From the NCBI GenBank assembly GCA_018818855.1, contig JAHIRI010000052.1:1-9231 (forward strand): a stretch of 9,231 nt of DNA, in the 5' to 3' direction. Positions 1 to 5,024 of the stretch are shown piece after piece. Every line of letters begins with the position of its first letter. Within the stretch, counting starts at the first letter, position 1. The translations under genes were made by a program, and so were the position numbers. The notes below the pieces were generated by a model. That model was not told where the DNA came from. It searched no databases and was given only the letters and a program-made list of their open reading frames with translations. The stretch comes from Patescibacteria group bacterium (GTDB lineage Bacteria; Patescibacteriota; Patescibacteriia; XYB2-FULL-38-15).

Positions 1-1
1 A

Positions 2-301
2 GTTCGCGAGGCGTTAGGCCGTTCTGTTAAACAGATTATTGAAGGAGTAAAGGCAACGCTTGAAGTGACGCCGCCGGAACTTTTAGCAGATATTTTTGAA
101 CGAGGTATGATTTTAACGGGTGGTGGGGCGCTGCTTCGCGGCCTTGATCAGACCATAAATCGAGCGACGGAAATTCCTGTCCGCGTTGCCGACGATCCTT
201 TGACCGCTACTGTTCGAGGGACCGGTTTGCTTTTGGAAAACTTCCCTTTGCTTCGGGAAATTGCGGTTCCTTCAACTCAAGAAGAAGAAAAGAGAAGATA
301 A
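2..301 (+). CDS. mreB: Rod shape-determining protein MreB, C-terminal part (5' end outside window)
   Basis: The frame is open from base 2 to a TAA at 299-301 and gives 99 residues. The protein is the bacterial actin homologue that polymerises under the membrane and guides the elongation machinery. The visible part is the end of the actin-like fold: a segment TPPELLADIFERG, then the nucleotide-binding loop LTGGGALLRGLD, then VRVADDPLTATVRGTG, which corresponds to the DPL..C.A.GTG stretch near the end of the family. The usual Cys-Val is Ala-Thr here. The tail is charged (EEEKRR). A GTG at 65 could be mistaken for a start, but the conserved helix before it is already in frame, so the gene continues upstream of the window. 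It is followed by mreC, mreD and PBP2, the classic shape cluster. Confidence 0.96.
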   Translation, partial: VREALGRSVKQIIEGVKATLEVTPPELLADIFERGMILTGGGALLRGLDQTINRATEIPVRVADDPLTATVRGTGLLLENFPLLREIAVPSTQEEEKRR

Positions 302-320
302 AATATCAAAATAATAATAG

Positions 321-372
321 ACTAGTAAAATAACAAGATAACATTAATTTTTTCTTGTTATTTTGTTCTAGT
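321..372 (+). other. Long stem-loop between mreB and mreC
   Basis: A 12-base perfect inverted repeat (327-338 AAAATAACAAGA against 353-364) with a 14-base loop is extended outward by ACTAG (321-325) pairing with CTAGT (368-372) across a small internal loop. It ends 11 bases before the mreC start. It is A+T-rich and has no clean U-run after it, so a normal intrinsic terminator is doubtful. It could be a processing or stabilising element that sets the MreB:MreC ratio. The structure is seen directly; the role is inference. Confidence 0.6.
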
Positions 373-383
373 GCTACATTGCT

Positions 384-1178
384 ATGCGTTTGGCCATATC
401 AAAATCATTTTTGACGATTATTCTAGTTCTCCTTGTGGTAGTTGTCTTGCATTACAGCGGGATCATTTCTCCGGTAGAAAATTTAGTTTTCAGAATTTTA
501 AGTCCGGTGGGATCGGGATTTTATAGTTTTAGTCAAAAAGTTCAATTACTTTGGAGAGAAAATATAACTTCCGCTGATTATGAAAAATTACTGTCGGAGA
601 AAAATTGGCTGATCGCGGAAAACGCAAGATTGCAAACTTTGGAGCGTGAAAATGGAGAATTGAGGAAAGCATTGAATTTTAAAAAAGAAAAATCATACGA
701 TACTTTGATGGCCAACGTCGTTGGAAGAGATCCGAATTTTTCCAATTATTTTATTTTAAATAAAGGGGAAAAAGATGGTATTCAAAATAATTTACCGGTA
801 GTTTCGCCGGAGGGGATATTGGTTGGAAAAATTTTAAAAGTTTCAGACAAGATTTCAGTGATGCTTATTCCGACTGACTCCGGTTTTGAAACGGCCGCGG
901 CAGTTTTGGGTGGAGAGGGAAGCGGCACGAGCGGTTTGCTCCACGGAGAAAAGGGACTTGGCATTAAAATGGAATTTATTCCCCAGGAAAAAGAAGTATC
1001 TCGCGACGATATTGTCGTGACTTCCGGCCTGGAACTCAATATGCCAAAAGGCTTGGTTATCGGAAAAGTGGCTGAAGTTAAAAGAGAATCAAGGGATATT
1101 TTTGGTGAAGCAACAATCAGCCCGCTCGCAGTTTATGAAAGCTTGGATACAGTTACAATTCTTCTTCCCAGGGAGTAA
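384..1178 (+). CDS. mreC: Rod shape-determining protein MreC
   Basis: The product is a 264-residue periplasmic/extracytoplasmic scaffold that links MreB filaments to MreD, RodA and PBP2. Residues 8-24 form a single N-terminal membrane anchor (a run of Leu, Val and Ile). Residues about 64-98 form a coiled coil that would drive dimerisation. Residues about 106-264 are the double beta-barrel domain, with family stretches VVGRDPNFSNYFILNKG, PVVSPEGILVGKI and VVTSGLELNMPKGLVIGKV. Length is within the family range (B. subtilis about 290, E. coli 367). The ATG at 384 is the first start after an in-frame TAG at 369, with no clear Shine-Dalgarno. Downstream, only three bases separate it from mreD. Identification is from recognisable family motifs plus position between mreB and mreD. 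Confidence 0.96.
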   Translation: MRLAISKSFLTIILVLLVVVVLHYSGIISPVENLVFRILSPVGSGFYSFSQKVQLLWRENITSADYEKLLSEKNWLIAENARLQTLERENGELRKALNFKKEKSYDTLMANVVGRDPNFSNYFILNKGEKDGIQNNLPVVSPEGILVGKILKVSDKISVMLIPTDSGFETAAAVLGGEGSGTSGLLHGEKGLGIKMEFIPQEKEVSRDDIVVTSGLELNMPKGLVIGKVAEVKRESRDIFGEATISPLAVYESLDTVTILLPRE

Positions 1179-1181
1179 ATT

Positions 1182-1739
1182 ATGAAAAAATTTGAGCGTG
1201 TCGGAGATTTTTTAAAAATTTTAGGTAAGGCCGCAGCAACGGTTTTTTTAGTTTTGTTTCAAATTAGTTTTATTGCAGCCTTGCCCTGGCCGGGAAATTA
1301 TTTTAATCTTGTTTTGGTAATTTTAATATTTATCACCGTTATTTTTAATTTTCATCAAGCACTGTGGTTCGGGCTTTTTTCGGGTTTCTTAATTGATATG
1401 TTTTCTCTTTCCGGCTTCGGGACAATAGCGGCGATATCGATTTTAGTTGTCATAATTTTAAATTTTCTTTTTAAAAATTTTTTCACCAATCGTTCTTTGT
1501 ATTCTTTGATGATACTTGGCTTGATAGGCAATGTAATTTATATTTTATCTTTGTTACTTTTTAATTTTTCATTTTTCATTTTTGGAGGAACGGATAGTCT
1601 TCTGAAATTTTTTAGTCGCGCGAATATTTTAGGGCTTCTCTGGCAAATCATGTTTAGCGTTTTATTTTTAATGGTTATGTTTTTGGCATTTAATTTTTTA
1701 AGTAAAAAGTTAAAATCAGTTTTTCTTGATGTAAAATAA
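1182..1739 (+). CDS. mreD: Rod shape-determining protein MreD
   Basis: The product is a 185-residue, very hydrophobic membrane protein with about six predicted membrane helices (roughly residues 17-35, 40-56, 60-75, 80-98, 106-134 and 150-174). The stretch GFLIDMFSLSGFGT at 68-81 matches the G..D..s...fG signature of MreD, which bridges MreC to the elongasome. Sequence conservation is otherwise low, as is normal for this family, so position between mreC and PBP2 carries much of the weight. The start is well supported: AGGGAG at 1170-1175 lies six bases before the ATG, inside the last codons of mreC. This suggests translational coupling. Four Lys/Arg-containing residues at the C-terminus end the protein just before PBP2. 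Codons are strongly A+T-biased, as expected for Phe/Leu/Ile-rich proteins. Confidence 0.88.
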   Translation: MKKFERVGDFLKILGKAAATVFLVLFQISFIAALPWPGNYFNLVLVILIFITVIFNFHQALWFGLFSGFLIDMFSLSGFGTIAAISILVVIILNFLFKNFFTNRSLYSLMILGLIGNVIYILSLLLFNFSFFIFGGTDSLLKFFSRANILGLLWQIMFSVLFLMVMFLAFNFLSKKLKSVFLDVK

Positions 1740-1742
1740 AAA

Positions 1743-3728
1743 ATGATGGGCATCTTCAAAAACAATAGATCTCGATCGCGCGACCCCTTCGCCATTCAGG
1801 AAATTCCAGAAAGGGATTTTCGTCTGAATACAGATAGAAATCTGGATTGGGTGGAAGAGAGTTTTGAAGTTGGCGGCTCGGCCGAGGTTCAAGGGGACCG
1901 CGGCGAAAATAGGCGAGGCGGTGGAAAAGAATTTCTAGGATTAGCTTTAGGTCAAAAAAGGTTGACTGTTTTTTTATTTTTTATTTTTGGAATTCTTGGG
2001 ATTTTATTTGGAAGAACGGCTTATTTACAAATTATTAGAGGAACGCATTTTAGGGAGATGGCTGAAGGTAATCGTATCAGAACAATTTATACGGCTGCTG
2101 AACGGGGAATTATTTATGATAGAAATTTAAAAGTACTTGTAAAAAATGTGCCCACTTTTTCTCTTTATTTAATTCCGACTGATTTTCCAAAAGACGGCGA
2201 AGAAAGGGCGAGTGCCATAGGAAATCTGGCAGATGTGACAAGAATAACACCGAAAGAAATCGAAGAAAAATTGGAGGAAGCCTCATCGTATTCCTATTTG
2301 CCAATCATGCTTAGGGAAAATGTTGATTATGAAGAAGCTATACGTCTTAAAATAGAAAGTTCATATTTCCCCGGTCTCGATTTAAAATTGGAAAGCAGAC
2401 GTGAGTATCTGAGCGGGGGAGCTTCGACTACAGAAAGTTTATCGCATATTTTGGGTTATGTTGGAAAAGTTAATCGGGAAGATTTAACGCAGCACGCTGA
2501 TTATTATTCAACGGATTATATCGGAAAAACCGGCTTGGAATTGTTTTATGAAGATGTTCTTCGCGGACAGGGCGGGAAAAAACAGGTTGAAGTTGACGCG
2601 TTGGGAAAAGAAAAAAGTGTTATTGCTAAAGAAGATCCTATACGCGGAAAAAATATTACTTTAACGCTGGATATTGAGGCGCAAGAAAAATTAGAGCAAA
2701 TAATAAAAAAACATTTGGCAATCGCGAAGAAGTCTCGAGCCGCGGCCATAGTTTTGAATCCGAACAATGGAGAAATATTATCAATGATAAGTTTACCGGC
2801 ATTTGATAACAATCTTTTTTCCAAGGGAATTTCCTCGGAAGAGTATGCGGCGCTTATTAATGATTCGAATCACCCATTATTTAATCGGGCGGTAATGGGC
2901 GAATATCCGTCCGGCTCCACAATAAAACCGGTCATTGCCTCGGCGGCGCTAGAAGAGGGAATTATAAATAGAAATACTTCGTTTTTGAGTGTGGGCGGGC
3001 TTTGGGTCTCAAGTTGGTTTTTTCCGGATTGGTTGGCCGGCGGGCATGGTCTAACAAATGTTACAAAAGCCATTGCTGATTCTGTAAATACTTTTTTCTA
3101 TATTATTGGCGGAGGTTATGATAAATTTGAAGGATTGGGAGTGGAGAGAATTGTAAAATATGCAAAACTTTTTGGTTTTGGTGAAAAATTGAGGATAGAT
3201 TTACCAAGTGAAGCAGGGGGATTTTTACCAAGCGAGGAATGGAAAGAGGAAGCCAAAGGTGAACAGTGGTATATTGGCGATACATATCATTTAGCAATCG
3301 GCCAGGGAGATCTTTTAGTAACGCCGCTCCAAATTGCTGTTTCCACAACGGTTTTTGCAAATGGCGAGGCGCTTTACCGGCCGCATTTTCTAGAATCAGT
3401 TGAAACGGAAAAAGTTCCAGTAGAAAATTATTTAATCAGGGAAAATTTTATTAGCAAAGAAAACATTAATATTGTTCGCGCGGGAATGCGGCAGACAGTC
3501 ACTTCCGGCAGTGCCAAACGAATGTTTGATTTGCCAGTTACTTCGGCCGCAAAAACCGGAACGGCGCAGTGGAGCACGGCAAAACCTCCACACGCTTGGT
3601 TCACGGCTTTTGCGCCTTATGAAAATCCGGAAATTTCCGTCACAGTACTTGTTGAAGAGGGAGAAGAGGGGAGTAGAATTTCGCTTGATATCGCGCGGGA
3701 ATTTATGATGTGGTATTTTTCTAGATGA
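1743..3728 (+). CDS. mrdA: Penicillin-binding protein 2 (class B transpeptidase of the elongasome)
   Basis: The product is a 661-residue D,D-transpeptidase that cross-links new lateral-wall peptidoglycan. It has a cytoplasmic N-terminus of about 72 residues, one membrane helix (about 74-95), the class B dimerisation motif ERGIIYDRN at 120-128, and a transpeptidase domain. That domain has all three catalytic motifs: S392-T-I-K395 with the nucleophile Ser392, S447-V-N449, and K604-T-G606 followed by TAQ. The long extension between residues 130 and 280 is the PBP2 pedestal region, and TFFYIIGGG after SxN is typical of PBP2. Two ATGs stand in tandem (1743, 1746); the first is three bases after the mreD stop, with no obvious Shine-Dalgarno. 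It ends in TGA. The N-terminal tail is longer than the roughly 20 residues of E. coli PBP2 and is Gly/Arg/Glu-rich. rodA does not follow. Confidence 0.97.
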   Translation: MMGIFKNNRSRSRDPFAIQEIPERDFRLNTDRNLDWVEESFEVGGSAEVQGDRGENRRGGGKEFLGLALGQKRLTVFLFFIFGILGILFGRTAYLQIIRGTHFREMAEGNRIRTIYTAAERGIIYDRNLKVLVKNVPTFSLYLIPTDFPKDGEERASAIGNLADVTRITPKEIEEKLEEASSYSYLPIMLRENVDYEEAIRLKIESSYFPGLDLKLESRREYLSGGASTTESLSHILGYVGKVNREDLTQHADYYSTDYIGKTGLELFYEDVLRGQGGKKQVEVDALGKEKSVIAKEDPIRGKNITLTLDIEAQEKLEQIIKKHLAIAKKSRAAAIVLNPNNGEILSMISLPAFDNNLFSKGISSEEYAALINDSNHPLFNRAVMGEYPSGSTIKPVIASAALEEGIINRNTSFLSVGGLWVSSWFFPDWLAGGHGLTNVTKAIADSVNTFFYIIGGGYDKFEGLGVERIVKYAKLFGFGEKLRIDLPSEAGGFLPSEEWKEEAKGEQWYIGDTYHLAIGQGDLLVTPLQIAVSTTVFANGEALYRPHFLESVETEKVPVENYLIRENFISKENINIVRAGMRQTVTSGSAKRMFDLPVTSAAKTGTAQWSTAKPPHAWFTAFAPYENPEISVTVLVEEGEEGSRISLDIAREFMMWYFSR

Positions 3729-3742
3729 TTTGATAAAGTCTA

Positions 3743-3771
3743 TTGCCAACATTTTTAATCTCCATTATACT
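3743..3771 (+). promoter_or_regulatory. Sigma70-type promoter for greA
   Basis: TTGCCA at 3743-3748 and TATACT at 3766-3771 are separated by exactly 17 bases, each matching five of six consensus positions. Predicted transcription starts near 3778, giving a leader of about 40 bases. The site lies in the only gap between PBP2 and greA and separates greA from the shape cluster. Confidence 0.75.
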
Positions 3772-3816
3772 TAACAACATATTGTGTATAACTTTCATAA
3801 CTTTTAAGAATTATCT

Positions 3817-4281
3817 ATGCAGGATCAAAAAATGTACGTGTCGAAAGAAGGTCTGGAAAGATTTAAGCAGGAGCTTGAAGATTTAGTGAACATAAAAAGA
3901 AAAGAAATTATTGAACGCATTGAGCGCGCCAAAGAACTTGGTGACTTGTCTGAAAATGCCGAGTACGCGGCGGCAAAAGACGAGCAGGCGTTTACCGAAG
4001 GACGAATTATTGAACTTCGGGACATGATCACACGCGCGGAAGTTATTAATGGCGATGGGAGAGTGGATCTTGTCCGGGTTGGGTCAAAAGTAAAAGTTAA
4101 AAATGACGACATGGAAACTGAATATGAAATCGTTGGTGTGGCTGAAGCAGACCCTTTGACTGGAAAAATCTCTAACGAATCGCCGCTCGGCAGGGCGTTT
4201 TTAGGAAAGAAAAGAGGAGACAAGGTACAGGTTCAGGTACCAAAAGGAATGTTTACTTTTACGATTTTGGAGATAAGTTAA
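3817..4281 (+). CDS. greA: Transcription elongation factor GreA
   Basis: The 154-residue product rescues backtracked RNA polymerase by inserting its coiled coil into the secondary channel and stimulating transcript cleavage. The N-terminal coiled coil is about residues 8-78. Its tip is LGDLSENAEY, with the acidic pair D43 and E46 matching the catalytic Asp41 and Glu44 of E. coli GreA, followed by AAKDEQAFTEGRI. The C-terminal FKBP-like domain holds ESPLGRAFLGKKRGD and ends in the usual beta strand. Length is close to the family norm of about 158. Start choice is open: ATG 3817 (MQDQKM) lines up with the E. coli MQAIPM start, but AGGA at 3821-3824 lies seven bases before the in-frame ATG at 3832, which would give 149 residues. 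It has its own promoter and terminator. Confidence 0.96.
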   Translation: MQDQKMYVSKEGLERFKQELEDLVNIKRKEIIERIERAKELGDLSENAEYAAAKDEQAFTEGRIIELRDMITRAEVINGDGRVDLVRVGSKVKVKNDDMETEYEIVGVAEADPLTGKISNESPLGRAFLGKKRGDKVQVQVPKGMFTFTILEIS

Positions 4282-4324
4282 CGAAATTTTTACTCCCTGA
4301 GCCTGTCGAAGGGGTAAAAATTCG
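4282..4324 (+). other. Long stem-loop just after the greA stop
   Basis: Bases 4282-4296 pair with 4311-4324 to give about 14 base pairs, with one bulged A (4286) and one G-U pair. The 14-base loop is 4297-4310. The stem is mainly an A/T run capped by C-G pairs and starts right after the stop codon. It may protect the 3' end or act as a first, weaker terminator ahead of the one at 4363-4392. Confidence 0.6.
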
Positions 4325-4354
4325 CAGACACAGACGGCCTTCGACTTCGCTCAG
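4297..4354 (+). repeat. REP-like inverted repeat (CTGAG..GTCGAAGG / CCTTCGAC..CTCAG)
   Basis: CTGAG-CCT-GTCGAAGG (4297-4312) is complementary to CCTTCGAC-TTCG-CTCAG (4338-4354): 8 plus 5 paired bases with a small internal loop, and a 25-base spacer. Palindromes of this CTGAGC..GTCGAAGG type are, from memory, scattered through intergenic DNA of many environmental bacteria. Only one copy is visible here, so its repeat status in this genome is inference. Its left arm is also the loop and inner stem of the preceding hairpin. Confidence 0.55.
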
Positions 4355-4362
4355 ACAATAAT

Positions 4363-4392
4363 AAAAATCACCAGCAAATTGGTGGTTTTTTT
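4363..4392 (+). terminator. Intrinsic terminator of greA
   Basis: The stem AAAAATCACCA (4363-4373) pairs with TGGTGGTTTTT (4380-4390) around the loop GCAAAT, with one G-U pair, and ends in a run of seven T (4386-4392). This is a textbook rho-independent terminator and insulates greA from the following cassette. Confidence 0.85.
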
Positions 4393-4400
4393 GTTATCTC

Positions 4401-4429
4401 TTGACAAAAAGAATAAAATAATTTAAGAT
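4401..4429 (+). promoter_or_regulatory. Strong sigma70-type promoter of the GC-rich cassette
   Basis: A perfect TTGACA at 4401-4406 is followed after 17 bases by TAAGAT at 4424-4429 (four of six matches). The predicted start is near 4436. The promoter begins nine bases after the greA terminator's T run, so the next gene forms its own transcription unit. Confidence 0.75.
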
Positions 4430-4435
4430 ATAAAG

Positions 4436-4451
4436 TCCTCAATTTCGAGGA
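4436..4451 (+). promoter_or_regulatory. 5' hairpin in the leader of the GC-rich gene
   Basis: TCCTC (4436-4440) pairs with GAGGA (4447-4451) over a six-base loop, right at the predicted 5' end of the transcript. The same TCCTC could instead pair with an identical GAGGA at 4459-4463 inside the Shine-Dalgarno. The stem is short, so function is uncertain. Confidence 0.45.
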
Positions 4452-4455
4452 AAAG

Positions 4456-4464
4456 AAGGAGGAG
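4456..4464 (+). promoter_or_regulatory. Near-perfect ribosome binding site
   Basis: AAGGAGGAG lies seven bases before the ATG at 4472. It is by far the strongest Shine-Dalgarno in the window, where most genes show none, and it fixes the start of the following gene. Confidence 0.85.
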
Positions 4465-4471
4465 AGGGAAA

Positions 4472-4816
4472 ATGGGAAACGGACAGGAACTCGTACTTCA
4501 GCTGGCCTTGCGCCAGAAGCCGGCGGCGTTCGGCGTCAGGAGAGATCTTCAGACGGAAGTGGTGGCGGACGTCCTGAACGCCGTTCGTCTTTCCGGACAC
4601 ATCCAGATTCTCATCTGGGGCAGTTGCGGTTATGGGATGGGCGGGACTGTTTTGTGGGACTCGGAATATGATGAGCGACTCGTGGCCAAGGTCTGCGAGA
4701 TGATCACGGCCATGCAGGTGAAGGGCGAGAAGATCGAGATTACGACGACGCCGAACACGCCCGAAGAGCGCGGGAGGGTCGGCTTCTGCCGGATTGACCT
4801 GCGCCTCAAGAAGTAG
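4472..4816 (+). CDS. Unrecognised 114-residue protein, GC-rich cassette gene
   Basis: I do not recognise a family. The protein looks like a small soluble alpha/beta domain without signal peptide or membrane helix. It has a helix-forming stretch around residues 25-42, a hydrophobic strand and glycine-rich turn IQILIWGSCGYGMGG (44-58), an acidic helix around 65-85, a Thr-rich strand (ITTTPNTP) and a basic end (RIDLRLKK). It has three cysteines: one near residue 52, one in KVCEM and one in GFCRI. Reality as a gene is supported by the promoter, near-perfect ribosome site and terminator around it. G+C is about 61% (182 of 300 counted over 4501-4800) against roughly 40% in neighbours. Its codons favour CTG, GTC, ATC, AAG and GGC, which neighbours avoid. 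This suggests recent transfer or unusual expression selection. It ends in TAG. Confidence 0.8.
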   Translation: MGNGQELVLQLALRQKPAAFGVRRDLQTEVVADVLNAVRLSGHIQILIWGSCGYGMGGTVLWDSEYDERLVAKVCEMITAMQVKGEKIEITTTPNTPEERGRVGFCRIDLRLKK

Positions 4817-4817
4817 G

Positions 4818-4832
4818 CGGCTTACCAAGCCG
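4818..4832 (+). other. Small GC hairpin after the stop codon
   Basis: CGGCTT (4818-4823) and AAGCCG (4827-4832) form a perfect six-pair stem with a three-base loop two bases after the TAG. No T run follows, so it is more likely a 3'-end stabiliser or chance structure than a terminator. Confidence 0.45.
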
Positions 4833-4844
4833 TTTCCCGATCCC

Positions 4845-4877
4845 GAGCACTGACTAGCAAGTTGGTGCTCTTTTTTT
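4845..4877 (+). terminator. Intrinsic terminator of the GC-rich gene
   Basis: GAGCACTGACT (4845-4855) pairs with AGTTGGTGCTC (4860-4870) in 11 pairs, two of them G-U, around the tetraloop AGCA. Seven T follow (4871-4877). Its AGCAAGTTGGTG core (4856-4867) matches 11 of 12 bases of the core in the greA terminator. Confidence 0.88.
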
Positions 4878-4883
4878 ATTAAA

Positions 4884-4919
4884 AATTACCTAATTACTAA
4901 TTACCAATTACTCATTACT
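4884..4919 (+). repeat. Degenerate 7-base tandem repeat (AATTACY)
   Basis: About five units follow each other: AATTACC, TAATTACT, AATTACC, AATTACT, CATTACT. They fill the space between the cassette terminator and the lysS promoter. There is no coding potential and no spacers, so this is a simple-sequence repeat. Confidence 0.6.
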
Positions 4920-4926
4920 TTCGATT

Positions 4927-4955
4927 TTGACATTATTCTTAAATTAAGATAAAAT
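4927..4955 (+). promoter_or_regulatory. Strong sigma70-type promoter for the lysS operon
   Basis: A perfect TTGACA at 4927-4932 and TAAAAT at 4950-4955 (five of six) are 17 bases apart. The start is expected near 4962, leaving a leader of about 63 bases before lysS. Confidence 0.8.
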
Positions 4956-4976
4956 TAAAGCAATAAATCGCTTTAA
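4955..4976 (+). promoter_or_regulatory. Palindrome at the lysS start site, possible operator
   Basis: TTAAAGC (4955-4961) and GCTTTAA (4970-4976) are perfect inverted repeats with an 8-base centre. They overlap the last base of the -10 box and cover the predicted +1. The placement fits a repressor site or a hairpin at the transcript's 5' end. No known regulator motif is recognised. Confidence 0.4.
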
Positions 4977-4980
4977 AAAT

Positions 4981-5015
4981 GAGATTGCCGCGGGCTAAAA
5001 TGCCCTCGCAATGAC
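4981..5015 (+). repeat. REP-like palindrome in the lysS leader
   Basis: ATTGC (4984-4988) pairs with GCAAT (5008-5012), and GGGC (4992-4995) with GCCC (5002-5005), around a TAAAAT loop, inside the transcribed leader and ten bases before the lysS ATG. From memory, GAGATTGC...GCAATGAC palindromes are widespread dispersed elements in environmental genomes. Here it could also limit access to the start codon. Confidence 0.5.
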
Positions 5016-5024
5016 AATAAAAAT

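Noticed and set aside
3472..3708. + strand open frame of 78 codons inside mrdA
   Set aside because: It lies wholly within the PBP2 transpeptidase domain in another frame, with no ribosome site.
3726..3728. TGA recoded as glycine (code 25, Gracilibacteria/SR1)
   Set aside because: PBP2 ends naturally at this TGA, no frame in the window needs an internal TGA, and a full greA promoter follows.
3432..3752. Reverse-strand open frame of 106 codons over the end of mrdA
   Set aside because: It overlaps the catalytic KTG region of PBP2, has no family resemblance and has no start signals.
3825..4223. Reverse-strand open frame of 132 codons opposite greA
   Set aside because: It is a Ser/Phe-rich shadow of the Glu/Lys-rich greA coding strand, which is a typical artefact.
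4393..4471. Riboswitch or T-box in the cassette or lysS leaders
   Set aside because: The leaders are about 35 and 63 bases, too short. They have no T-box sequence, no lysine-riboswitch-like multi-helix layout and no terminator before the start codon.
4439..4828. Reverse-strand open frame of 129 codons opposite the GC-rich gene
   Set aside because: It is a by-product of high G+C on the other strand. It has no ribosome site or promoter, and its protein is Arg/His/Pro-rich low complexity. The + strand gene has full expression signals.
4814..4882. Readthrough of the TAG ending the GC-rich gene (22 further open codons)
   Set aside because: The extension runs through both 3' hairpins and the T run and encodes Phe-Phe-Tyr from the terminator, so it is a chance open frame.
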